From CAZJUO01 sp964549245 (GTDB lineage: Bacteria > Patescibacteriota > Patescibacteriia > UBA10025 > JAHIVO01): a DNA stretch of 25,290 nt. The DNA is taken from assembly GCA_964549245.1 (NCBI GenBank), contig CAZJUO010000009.1:1-25290 (forward strand). The letters are read 5' to 3'. Under the pieces are notes generated by a model that was not told the origin of the DNA, did not search any database, and saw only the letters and a list, made by a program, of their open reading frames with translations. Positions 1-5,469 of the stretch are shown piece by piece (positions within the stretch are counted from its first letter, which is position 1; each line of letters starts with the position of its first letter). The position numbers and the translations under genes were made by a program.

Positions 1-5
1 CCTTA

Positions 6-22
6 CAAATGCGAAGCATTTG
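6..22. repeat. Short perfect hairpin at the window edge
   Basis: CAAATGC, a GAA loop, then GCATTTG form a perfect 7-bp stem. No U-tract follows immediately, so a terminator is not well supported. A second AT-only palindrome (GTTTTTTA, 4-nt loop, TAAAAAAC) lies at 71-90. The rest of 1-169 is AT-rich and I see no gene in it. Confidence 0.5.
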
Positions 23-169
23 CTCGGATTACTTTATTTATTATGGTTTAATCATTCAAAAGAGCCCAGCGTTTTTTAATTTTAAAAAACTTCTACTAAG
101 TGTTTTTTATTATAGTTTTTTTAAAGGATTTGTCCAGTCAGCGCTTTGAAAAAATGTTATAAACGTATT

Positions 170-793
170 ATGATAATGTATAGTATGAATACCAAACTGC
201 GTGATTTATTGTATTTAGTTATTGGCATTACGGTGCTGTTTGTCATTGCCTTTTTATTGTTCAGAACCAGCCGGATAGGCATTAGCCTTATTACTATAGT
301 GATGATAGCGGCAGCCACCGGATGGTGCGTGTATAGCGCGCGGAAACATCAGATGAGCCGGCGAATATTTGGTGTGACACGGCCGAATTGGTGGTACTTC
401 TTAGCATTTATGATTTTAGTGGGGGTGCTGACGGCCGTGTTGTCGATTGTGTGTCTTAGCCTCTTTCCTGGTTTTACGTTTACCCCATGGCAGCAGCCAG
501 TACCGTGGATTTTCTTGGCTTTGTATCTGGTGATCAGCATTCCGTTGCAGGAATTTATTTTCCGCGGCTATATCCAAAGCGTATTACGCCAGTCTACCAA
601 TAGGGCGTGGTTAGTAGTATTCTTAACCGCTTTTTTATTTGCCATAGCCCATCTTCACTATGGCTGGATTATGGTAACCGCTACTTTTATTCTCGGCAGT
701 ATATTGAGCTGGCTCAAGCTAAAAACCAACAGCTTGGCATACGTTATTGCCGTCCATTGGTCAGTGGGGTTGATTTATGCGTTGTTTTTCTAG
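170..793 (+). CDS. CPBP (Abi/Rce1-like) family intramembrane metalloprotease
   Basis: A polytopic membrane protein with at least five hydrophobic segments that carries the CPBP motif series in the right order. Motif 1 is QEFIFRG (about residues 127-133 from the ATG at 170). Motif 2 is FAIAHLH (157-163). A third His motif, AVHWSVG, lies near the C terminus. Families with these motifs are Rce1-like glutamate-dependent membrane proteases, often linked to bacteriocin immunity or protein maturation. The first Glu of the usual EExxxR is Gln here, so catalysis is uncertain. A TTG 24 nt upstream keeps the frame open, but the ATG at 170 lies 6 nt after a TATAAA box, matching the leaderless pattern seen elsewhere in the window. 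Substrate unknown. The gene runs up to the tRNA-fragment region. Confidence 0.8.
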   Translation: MIMYSMNTKLRDLLYLVIGITVLFVIAFLLFRTSRIGISLITIVMIAAATGWCVYSARKHQMSRRIFGVTRPNWWYFLAFMILVGVLTAVLSIVCLSLFPGFTFTPWQQPVPWIFLALYLVISIPLQEFIFRGYIQSVLRQSTNRAWLVVFLTAFLFAIAHLHYGWIMVTATFILGSILSWLKLKTNSLAYVIAVHWSVGLIYALFF

Positions 794-809
794 CGGACCT
801 TTTAGTTCT

Positions 810-861
810 GCCTGCCATCGCCATTGCCCCCGAAAGGAATCGAACCTTTATGTCCGGCTTA
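810..861 (-). repeat. 52-nt direct repeat copy 1: orphan 3' part of tRNA-Arg
   Basis: Positions 810-861 are identical to 1074-1125. The repeat holds, on the minus strand, the last anticodon-loop bases, the anticodon 3' strand, variable loop, T-arm, acceptor 3' strand and about 15 nt of 3' flank of the intact tRNA-Arg. Homology stops inside the anticodon loop and what follows (862 on) is unrelated GC-rich sequence. There is no D-arm or 5' acceptor strand, so this is a pseudo-tRNA. Confidence 0.85.
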
Positions 862-892
862 CCCGCCCCGCTCGCCTCAATTACCCTCGGTA

Positions 893-940
893 GTCCCGCC
901 ATTCGGCGGGATCTTCGTCCCTCGACTTCGCTCGGGACTT
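893..940. repeat. REP-like GC palindromes between tRNA fragments
   Basis: TCCCGCC, loop ATTC, GGCGGGA is a perfect 7-bp stem at about 894-911. A second palindrome, GTCCC...GGGAC, follows at about 917-938. Similar CCCGCC/GGCGGG cores occur at 1070-1080, 1170-1180 and 23643-23673, so this looks like a dispersed intergenic palindromic repeat that invaded or helped rearrange the tRNA locus. Confidence 0.55.
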
Positions 941-977
941 CGAGAATCGAACAGTTGGTAGTCTTTAATTTGCATAG

Positions 978-1011
978 TGTCCCCAGGAAGAATCGAACTT
1001 CCATCCCAGGC
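978..1011 (-). pseudogene. Orphan 3' half of a second tRNA
   Basis: On the minus strand there is an anticodon-stem 3' strand GCCTG, a 4-nt variable loop, a perfect T-arm (GGAAG, loop TTCGATT, CTTCC) and an acceptor 3' strand TGGGGAC plus discriminator A. No partner 5' strand GTCCCCA and no proper anticodon loop precede it, since the upstream sequence on that strand gives no canonical cloverleaf. As in copy 1 of the tRNA-Arg repeat, tRNA homology ends at the anticodon loop. Identity of the parent tRNA is not determinable. Another isolated T-loop signature (TTCGATT, 945-951, minus) lacks a stem. Confidence 0.6.
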
Positions 1012-1054
1012 TCCTGCCGCCGCGCTCACCATGCTCACACTGTGGCGGGCACAG

Positions 1055-1067
1055 TAGAAGGCCGGCG
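1055..1067 (-). repeat. 13-nt copy of the tRNA-Arg anticodon segment
   Basis: These 13 nt equal 1124-1136 of the intact tRNA-Arg (anticodon-stem 5' strand plus anticodon TCT). Together with copy 1 (810-861) they cover both sides of an anticodon loop, separated by about 190 nt. The match is short and GC-rich, so chance is possible. Confidence 0.35.
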
Positions 1068-1088
1068 TTCCCCGCCTGCCATCGCCAT

Positions 1089-1160
1089 TGCCCCCGAAAG
1101 GAATCGAACCTTTATGTCCGGCTTAGAAGGCCGGCGCTCTATCCATTGAGCTACAGGGGC
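1089..1160 (-). tRNA. tRNA-Arg(TCT)
   Basis: The minus strand folds into a complete 72-nt cloverleaf. The acceptor stem GCCCCTG/CGGGGGC has one G-T pair. The D-stem is GCTC/GAGC. The anticodon stem CCGGC/GCCGG carries loop CTTCTAA (anticodon TCT, Arg, reading AGA/AGG). The T-stem AAAGG/CCTTT carries loop TTCGATT. The discriminator is A and CCA is not encoded, so it must be added after transcription. It is the only intact tRNA seen in this scrambled locus. Its 3' part is duplicated at 810-861, and a tRNA 5' half lies just upstream of it (1181-1200). Confidence 0.92.
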
Positions 1161-1180
1161 GATGGCAATGGCGGGCAGGT

Positions 1181-1200
1181 ATCCATTGAGCTATGAGGGC
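1181..1200 (-). pseudogene. Orphan 5' half of another tRNA
   Basis: The minus strand reads a 5' acceptor strand GCCCTCA, TA, then a D-arm start GCTCAATGGAT, as in tRNA-Arg types. It then breaks into the GCC-rich spacer that leads to tRNA-Arg. No TGAGGGC 3' acceptor strand occurs nearby. The D-loop sequence TAGCTCAATGGAT is close to that of the intact tRNA-Arg (TAGCTCAATGGAT shared), so recombination between tRNA copies is a plausible origin. Confidence 0.6.
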
Positions 1201-1277
1201 TCGCTAAGGCGGGCGGGAAGAATAGTATTCTAAAAGAATATCGGAATAGTAGCAAAAAAAAGGTAAAAGGTCAATCG

Positions 1278-2162
1278 TTATGAAACAGATTGATACCGTT
1301 TTGTGCTTGCCGCAGTCAGCCCCAAAGCAGCTTGTATTTTTTCATTACTTTCGCCTCTACTCAAGAGTCTTTGCGCAAACGCGGCTCGCAGTGATTGGGG
1401 GGTGATGGTTCGACGTTCTGGAATTTTTTGGATATATTTTTTTATCAAGCGTTGTACAGTTCGCGGAGTGAGTCGGTAGTCGTTAGGCGATATTACTTGC
1501 AGCTGCTTAGATTTTGCTCGGTCGTGGCGAATGAACAAAGCGGGAAGGTTGTCGGTCCTTACACACAAGTATTTATGCAGCCAATAAGCAGCTTGGTTGG
1601 TTAGAGCAATGGCGCGTAGTTGGCTATTGGCTCCTCTTACGGTAATGGTTTGGCGTGTTTGATTGTAGTGTTTTTTTTGCAGGATACACAGCTCTGATAC
1701 TTTTAGTCCGCTGCAGTACAGTAATTCCAGCAAAGCTTTATCCCGCCAACGAAGCAACTGGCCTTGTCGGTAAGAAAGGGGCGCTTCCAGGAGCTGTTGG
1801 ATTTGCAGGCGGCTGGTTGTTTTGGCCTTTGGATTGAGTGTATATAGCGTTATGCTGTTCGGAGATAAGGCAGATACGCCTTGTGCGTGCAAGTATTTCA
1901 AAAATATACGCAAGGCGATGAGATGGTAATTTTGGGTTGAGGATTTTAATTTTTGCCCACGTTGGTTGGGGAGTCGGACGAGTTTAGTACGGAACTGGCC
2001 TACAGTATGCATGGTTATTTCCGATGGTTCAGCTATGCCGGTTAATTGCTGGAATCGCTGTAAATAAGCATAATAGCTGCGACAAGTGGCGGCGCTGATC
2101 TTTTTGTCAGTATGTAAAAACGTGATAAACCCATCGATATATTGTTGTAATGTCTTGTTCAT
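1278..2162 (-). CDS. Tyrosine recombinase/XerC-D-like protein with degenerate active site
   Basis: 294 aa, the usual length of Xer recombinases, with an N-terminal SAM-like core-binding domain (about 1-100) and a C-terminal catalytic fold. Aligned by motif, the family's Arg I in LYxxGLRxSEL is Lys (YCSGLKVSEL). The beta-hairpin Lys region reads VRGANSQL. The HxLRH box reads QSLRAAF, keeping Arg II but losing the His. The LGH box reads LGLTAAS, losing His/Trp III. The Tyr nucleophile is present in KRYQSV. So only Arg II and Tyr of the R-K-H-R-H/W-Y set clearly remain. It may bind DNA without normal catalysis or be decaying. It lies beside the broken tRNA locus. Its promoter (TTGACT-17-TAAAAT) ends 6 nt before the ATG, predicting a leaderless mRNA. 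Confidence 0.82.
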   Translation of the reverse strand: MNKTLQQYIDGFITFLHTDKKISAATCRSYYAYLQRFQQLTGIAEPSEITMHTVGQFRTKLVRLPNQRGQKLKSSTQNYHLIALRIFLKYLHAQGVSALSPNSITLYTLNPKAKTTSRLQIQQLLEAPLSYRQGQLLRWRDKALLELLYCSGLKVSELCILQKKHYNQTRQTITVRGANSQLRAIALTNQAAYWLHKYLCVRTDNLPALFIRHDRAKSKQLQVISPNDYRLTPRTVQRLIKKYIQKIPERRTITPQSLRAAFAQRLLSRGESNEKIQAALGLTAASTKRYQSVS

Positions 2163-2168
2163 GGTTTT

Positions 2169-2197
2169 ATTTTACGACGCATACTAACGATAGTCAA
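2169..2197 (-). promoter_or_regulatory. Recombinase promoter, leaderless type
   Basis: On the minus strand TTGACT (2197-2192), a 17-bp spacer, then TAAAAT (2174-2169), with AAAACC and the ATG directly after. Transcription would start at or next to the start codon. Confidence 0.7.
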
Positions 2198-2205
2198 AAA
2201 GACAG

Positions 2206-2234
2206 TTGACGAAGCAGTCGATAGTTGTTATGAT
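2206..2234 (+). promoter_or_regulatory. Promoter of the small membrane-protein gene
   Basis: TTGACG (2206-2211), 17-bp spacer, TATGAT (2229-2234). It is divergent from the recombinase promoter, with only 8 bp between the two -35 boxes, so the two could compete or share regulation. Confidence 0.65.
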
Positions 2235-2275
2235 AGCCTATTAATGTCCTTTGAGCATTTAACTATGGAGGCTTT

Positions 2276-2626
2276 ATGTCACGAGCAGCGAAATTTTTTT
2301 GGATTTTCATTGTTGGCGTCGGGGCGGCTGTGTTGGTAAGTTACGTTTCAGGCTATTGGCTGGAATATATGAGCACGCTTGCCGCCTTTTCCTTGGTAGC
2401 AGCCATAGCCGGCGCTATAACCGAAAAAAATGTGGATGCGGCTGGTATTTTTACTTTAGCTTTAGGCATTGCGGTGGCAGTAATATTTTGGAAGCTCTAT
2501 GATAATGAAGGCGTGCTGACGGCAAATTTTTGCACCGCAGTGATCTGGGCATGCCTTAATAGCCAGCCGACAACCCTTGCCAGCAGTTCAAAGCCGCATG
2601 CTGTACATAAAAGCCCTGGTTATTAA
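2276..2626 (+). CDS. Small membrane protein, unknown function
   Basis: 116 aa with about three hydrophobic segments: residues 6-26, 31-50 (rich in Ala) and 56-75, followed by a short polar tail. I recognise no family. The start is supported by a GGAGG Shine-Dalgarno site 8 nt upstream and a 17-bp-spaced promoter. The stop codon lies within the hairpin of the downstream terminator, so the unit is monocistronic. The tail (from about residue 88) is Ser/Thr-rich and may be poorly conserved. Confidence 0.65.
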   Translation: MSRAAKFFWIFIVGVGAAVLVSYVSGYWLEYMSTLAAFSLVAAIAGAITEKNVDAAGIFTLALGIAVAVIFWKLYDNEGVLTANFCTAVIWACLNSQPTTLASSSKPHAVHKSPGY

Positions 2627-2645
2627 ACACTGGGGCTTTTTAATT
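2609..2645 (+). terminator. Intrinsic terminator
   Basis: AAAAGCCC (2609-2616) pairs with GGGGCTTTT (2632-2640). The T-run starts inside the 3' arm. The stop codon of the preceding gene is in the loop. Confidence 0.75.
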
Positions 2646-2718
2646 TGAGCCTTGTTCTATTGGTATTTTCTAGGGGGGGGTGATCCGCAATTATTTCGAA
2701 AAGAAGGGGAAGGACTAA

Positions 2719-2755
2719 GAAAAAAAATAAAAAAGGAACCGATAATGGTTCCTTT
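2719..2755 (-). terminator. Intrinsic terminator of the minus-strand 67-aa gene
   Basis: AAAGGAACC (2732-2740), 6-nt loop, GGTTCCTTT (2747-2755) is a perfect 9-bp stem. On the minus strand it is followed by a U-rich tract (plus-strand A-run 2719-2731). It overlaps the stop of the gene. Confidence 0.8.
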
Positions 2756-2957
2756 AAATTCCACAGGATTTGGGAACGGTCAAATCGAAATCAATTTTTT
2801 TAACCGTTTCTCCTGATTGACAGGCTTTGCCCGCTTCCTCTTCTCTTGCTTCGCTTGTAGTGCGGTATAAGTACACTTTTCTCGTGGCTCCTGATGGGTC
2901 TTGGAGAATTGCGTAGTAGTTCCTGCAACTGTCATTACCGTCAATGCTGCCACTCAT
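2754..2957 (-). CDS. Hypothetical 67-aa soluble protein
   Basis: A short acidic/polar protein with three Cys (DSCRNY, GKACQSG, PKSCGI) and no membrane segment or signal peptide. No family recognised. It looks real: a perfect AGGAGG lies 5 nt before the ATG, a TATACT -10 (plus-strand 2996-3001) lies upstream, and a perfect terminator overlaps its stop. It is divergent from the membrane-protein gene at 3138. Confidence 0.6.
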   Translation of the reverse strand: MSGSIDGNDSCRNYYAILQDPSGATRKVYLYRTTSEAREEEAGKACQSGETVKKIDFDLTVPKSCGI

Positions 2958-3050
2958 ACTTCCTCCTTGGATTTTTTATTCTTATGTTCACCTATAGTAT
3001 AGCATGGTATTGTAAGCTTATAAAAAGTATTGAAAATCCAGCTGCCCAGA

Positions 3051-3079
3051 TTGACAGACGTGTGTGTTTTTGATATTAT
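3051..3079 (+). promoter_or_regulatory. Consensus promoter of the 104-aa membrane-protein gene
   Basis: TTGACA (3051-3056), 17-bp spacer, TATTAT (3074-3079), about 58 bp before the ATG at 3138. Confidence 0.75.
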
Positions 3080-3137
3080 GTTATGATTTAGGTAAACGAT
3101 CTTTGGAAATATATTTTTATAAATAAAGGAGGCAGTA

Positions 3138-3452
3138 ATGCTGCGCATATGGAAATTTTTGTTGATCCTGGCCATCGGGGCGATCATTACTTTATATGGA
3201 GCTCTGGAGATAGGACCACGAGGGAGGATACTGCTGCTTTGCGGTTTATATACTATCGTCAGTTCATTATGTGCGCTTAGTAGTAATAGATTGAAGGGTA
3301 GATTCACAGCAGTTGTTGCAATAATTGGAGTAATACTTTTTGTGGTTATGGCCAAGGTAGACTTTTTTAGCTTTGATGTAGTAGGATTAGGCGTACAGAT
3401 GTTTTTATTTACTCCACTGATCTATTTTGTAAAAATTAAGAATCGCACATGA
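3138..3452 (+). CDS. Small polytopic membrane protein, unknown function
   Basis: 104 aa with four predicted hydrophobic segments (about residues 5-24, 30-47, 57-73 and 80-97) and short basic loops (PRGR, NRLKGR, KIKNRT). No family recognised. The AGGAGG site is 6 nt before the ATG, the -35/-10 is near consensus, and an intrinsic terminator follows, so it is an autonomous single-gene unit. Its style (own promoter, strong SD, own terminator) matches the neighbouring orphan genes and suggests an accessory block. Confidence 0.65.
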   Translation: MLRIWKFLLILAIGAIITLYGALEIGPRGRILLLCGLYTIVSSLCALSSNRLKGRFTAVVAIIGVILFVVMAKVDFFSFDVVGLGVQMFLFTPLIYFVKIKNRT

Positions 3453-3486
3453 CTGTATCTCTATCAGAGAAGTTAAAGTTTTTACG

Positions 3487-3519
3487 AAATCCTGACTGTT
3501 ATCACTGTCGGGATTTTTT
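3487..3519 (+). terminator. Intrinsic terminator
   Basis: AAATCCTGAC (3487-3496) pairs with GTCGGGATTT (3507-3516) with one T-G pair, followed by a T-run to 3519. Confidence 0.8.
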
Positions 3520-3521
3520 AT

Positions 3522-3550
3522 TTGACTTCGGCATTGTATCGGTGTAAGGT
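3522..3550 (+). promoter_or_regulatory. Promoter of the Cys-rich/STAS pair
   Basis: TTGACT (3522-3527), 17-bp spacer, TAAGGT (3545-3550), about 40 bp before the chosen start at 3592. It begins directly after the upstream terminator. Confidence 0.55.
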
Positions 3551-3591
3551 TAGGGAAATAATTAATGCACTTTATAACAAAGGAGTATGCT

Positions 3592-4023
3592 ATGTCTAAG
3601 AAATGTGCCTGTGGCGATGGATGTAATTGCAGTGGCGGTGTTAGCAGTTTGGAGATTTCTGTTGAAATGGGGCCAGGCGGATCATTGCCGATTACGTTGG
3701 AGAATTTACGGCAAGTAACTGGTATTGCCTACCATAAAGCAGATAATACAATTACTTTCATGGTGGAGTATTTGCCAGGCTCTGGCAAAACAAGCTATGA
3801 TGTTATCGACCTCCATGAGCTGCGGGATTTTGTTGTTGATTTTCCCGAAGTGGGTCTCGGTGGCCTGGATTTAGCCAAGAAGCTGATAGAGCTGATTACC
3901 GACCAACCATTTGTGGTTGATATTGATAACAAAGATTTTGTATTTTATCGGCGCCAAGATTTTCAAGGAAAGATTAAACAGTACGAACAAACCCAAGAGA
4001 ATTGCAGAGAGGAGAAAAAATGA
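3592..4023 (+). CDS. Hypothetical protein with N-terminal CxC...CxC motif
   Basis: 143 aa from the ATG at 3592, chosen because AAAGGAG lies 6 nt before it. An in-frame ATG at 3565 has no such site. The first 15 residues hold MSKKCACGDGCNCSGG, a CxCxxxCxC cluster followed by Gly, suited to binding a metal or Fe-S but of unproven use. The rest is acidic, soluble, mixed alpha/beta, with no recognised domain. Its TGA overlaps the ATG of the STAS gene (ATGA), so the two are translationally coupled and probably work together. No anti-sigma kinase or phosphatase is nearby. Confidence 0.65.
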   Translation: MSKKCACGDGCNCSGGVSSLEISVEMGPGGSLPITLENLRQVTGIAYHKADNTITFMVEYLPGSGKTSYDVIDLHELRDFVVDFPEVGLGGLDLAKKLIELITDQPFVVDIDNKDFVFYRRQDFQGKIKQYEQTQENCREEKK

Positions 4024-4367
4024 CGATTCAAATAAGCGTCAAAAAAGATGGCAAAAAAGAAGTGGCCATTGTTGAAGTTTTGGGCCAATTGATGAGCGGA
4101 CCGGATACTGGCGAGTTAGATGAAGCATTATATCAGATTCTCGACCAGGGAAGGTCCTGCATCATCGATTTGAAAGATTGTGACTGGATAAATTCCTCTG
4201 GAAATTGTATCCTGATTCACCATTATAAAAAGTTCCATGAAGCGGGTCGCACATTGACACTTTGCGGGCTGACCGAAAGAGTTAATAGGATAATGGTAAT
4301 GTCTAGATTAAGTGAGGTTTTTGAAATTTCTAATGATGTTGATGAAGCTTTTGGGAAAATCCATTAG
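4020..4367 (+). CDS. STAS-domain protein (anti-sigma-factor-antagonist-like)
   Basis: 115 aa, a single STAS domain of SpoIIAA type: alternating beta/alpha with VEVLGQLMSGPD, then CIIDLKDCDWINSSGN, then a C-terminal helix. In SpoIIAA/RsbV the conserved DSSG loop holds the phosphorylated Ser. Here it reads NSSG (residues 58-61), so the phosphoacceptor Ser is kept while the Asp is Asn. The usual partner is a GHKL anti-sigma kinase, but none is encoded in the window. The start at 4020 is preferred over an in-frame ATG 18 nt upstream because AGAGGAG precedes it and it overlaps the previous stop. A terminator follows. Confidence 0.85.
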   Translation: MTIQISVKKDGKKEVAIVEVLGQLMSGPDTGELDEALYQILDQGRSCIIDLKDCDWINSSGNCILIHHYKKFHEAGRTLTLCGLTERVNRIMVMSRLSEVFEISNDVDEAFGKIH

Positions 4368-4388
4368 CGACGGGCAGACAAAAAATTC

Positions 4389-4416
4389 GAGGTTAGGTAG
4401 AGCTAACCTCTTTTTT
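4389..4416 (+). terminator. Intrinsic terminator
   Basis: GAGGTTAG (4389-4396), 6-nt loop, CTAACCTC (4403-4410), perfect 8 bp, then TTTTTT. Confidence 0.9.
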
Positions 4417-4421
4417 ATTAC

Positions 4422-4450
4422 TTGACCTTTTTGTAGCTTCCTTTTATACT
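4422..4450 (+). promoter_or_regulatory. rpsO promoter
   Basis: TTGACC (4422-4427), 17-bp spacer, TATACT (4445-4450). Predicted start near 4457 gives a leader of about 85 nt. Confidence 0.8.
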
Positions 4451-4475
4451 AGAGAATACTAATTTATTAACCCTA

Positions 4476-4521
4476 CGAATGCTTGGTTTTGCGGTGTGGT
4501 TGCCCCAAAACTCGGGATTCG
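4476..4521 (+). promoter_or_regulatory. Structured rpsO leader, possible S15 autoregulatory element
   Basis: Nested complementarity in the leader: CGAAT (4476-4480) with ATTCG (4517-4521), and GTTTTG (4486-4491) with CAAAAC (4506-4511), separated by a 5x5 internal loop. S15 autoregulates through structured leaders in several bacteria, but the RNA structures are not conserved between groups, so this is inferred from position and foldability only. Confidence 0.45.
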
Positions 4522-4541
4522 CGGACAAAGGAAGCGGCATT

Positions 4542-4808
4542 ATGCTAACTAAAAAAGAAAAAGATAAAATCATCGAAAAGTATAAAACCCACAAAGACGA
4601 TACTGGCTCACCGGAAGTCCAGATCGCTATTTTGAGTGAGGAGATAACCCGCCTGACCGACCATCTCAAGGGGCATAAGAAAGATTTTTCTTCCCGCCGC
4701 GGCTTGCTCAAAAAGGTGGGGTTGCGCAGGCGCCTCTTGAAGTATCTTGAAAAGGAAAACCCCAAAAGCTACGAGAACCTGACTAAAAAATTAAAACTGA
4801 AAAAATAA
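4542..4808 (+). CDS. rpsO: 30S ribosomal protein S15
   Basis: 88 aa, the normal S15 length. It binds the three-way junction of the 16S rRNA central domain and helps platform assembly. Diagnostic stretches are visible: HKDDTGSPEVQIAILSEEI (residues 17-35), LTDHLKGHKKDFSSRRGLL, and the basic end VGLRRRLLKYL. The start at 4542 follows AAAGGAAG and begins MLTKKEK. The in-frame ATG at 4479 lies in the leader hairpin and would add a non-S15 extension. It heads the rpsO-NYN-pnp block, a variation on the widespread rpsO-pnp arrangement. Confidence 0.97.
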   Translation: MLTKKEKDKIIEKYKTHKDDTGSPEVQIAILSEEITRLTDHLKGHKKDFSSRRGLLKKVGLRRRLLKYLEKENPKSYENLTKKLKLKK

Positions 4809-5329
4809 TGATCAAGCATAAAGACCAGCGCGTTGGCGTATTTATCGACGTACAGAATTTGTATTATTCCGCCAAGCATTTGTATAAGGCGAAAGTAAAT
4901 TTCGCCGAAGTGCTGAAGACGGCAGTTTCGGGCCGGCAGCTTATCCGCGCTATCGCCTATGTGGTGCAGGCGCAAAATACTGACGAGCAGCGTTTTTTTG
5001 AGGCTTTGGGCAACCAGGGCTTTGAAGTCAAAATGAAAGACCTGCAAGTTTTTTTTGGGGGCCACAAGAAAGGAGATTGGGATATTGGCTTGGCTATTGA
5101 CGCCATTCGCATGTCGGACAAGCTGGATGCCATTGTTCTGGTGACGGGCGACGGGGATTTCGTGCCACTGGTTGAGTATTTGCAAAACCATGGGCAGTTT
5201 ATGGAGGTTATAGCTTTTGGCGAGTCCTGCTCGTCACTGCTGAAAAGCCGAGCGGATGAATTTATTGATCTTAGCCAACAAAAAAGAAAATATTTATTAA
5301 AAAGCGATATACGGCGGAGACGCCGTTAG
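4808..5329 (+). CDS. NYN-domain (LabA/PIN-like) putative ribonuclease
   Basis: 173 aa, a single NYN/LabA-like domain. Motifs carrying the acidic metal-site residues are visible: GVFIDVQNLYY near the N terminus, KGDWDIGLAIDAI in the middle, and VLVTGDGDFVPLVEYL in the second half. This fold belongs to the PIN-like nuclease group, known or predicted to cut RNA. The C terminus is strongly basic (DIRRRRR), fitting nucleic-acid binding. Its ATG overlaps the rpsO stop by one base (TAATG), so translation is coupled to S15. It lies between rpsO and pnp, suggesting a role in RNA processing or decay. Confidence 0.87.
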   Translation: MIKHKDQRVGVFIDVQNLYYSAKHLYKAKVNFAEVLKTAVSGRQLIRAIAYVVQAQNTDEQRFFEALGNQGFEVKMKDLQVFFGGHKKGDWDIGLAIDAIRMSDKLDAIVLVTGDGDFVPLVEYLQNHGQFMEVIAFGESCSSLLKSRADEFIDLSQQKRKYLLKSDIRRRRR

Positions 5330-5359
5330 TTAATAATTAAAATAGTAGCCAGAATAGCT

Positions 5360-5388
5360 TTGACCTGCACCCTTCGTAGGCTTATATC
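5360..5388 (+). promoter_or_regulatory. pnp promoter
   Basis: TTGACC (5360-5365), 17-bp spacer, TATATC (5383-5388). The -35 hexamer and spacing equal those of rpsO. The leader would be about 75 nt. Confidence 0.7.
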
Positions 5389-5469
5389 AGTAGATAACAA
5401 AAATCCACTGGTACAAGTTTATGAAGCGAGGAACGAGCGGCTGGCTAGTAGCAAAGGAACGATAGTACT

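Noticed and set aside
146..169. TTG start for the CPBP gene
   Set aside because: No SD before it, and the ATG at 170 fits the -10 spacing seen in other genes. The true start remains uncertain.
858..1089. Integrated genomic island bounded by tRNA att repeats
   Set aside because: The 52-nt direct repeats would fit attL/attR, but only about 212 bp lie between them and the recombinase is outside. At most an eroded or excised remnant.
607..1149. 180-codon open frame on the plus strand
   Set aside because: It runs through the end of the CPBP gene and across antisense tRNA and the repeats. Its protein contains the translated repeat twice. It is a by-product of the tRNA region.
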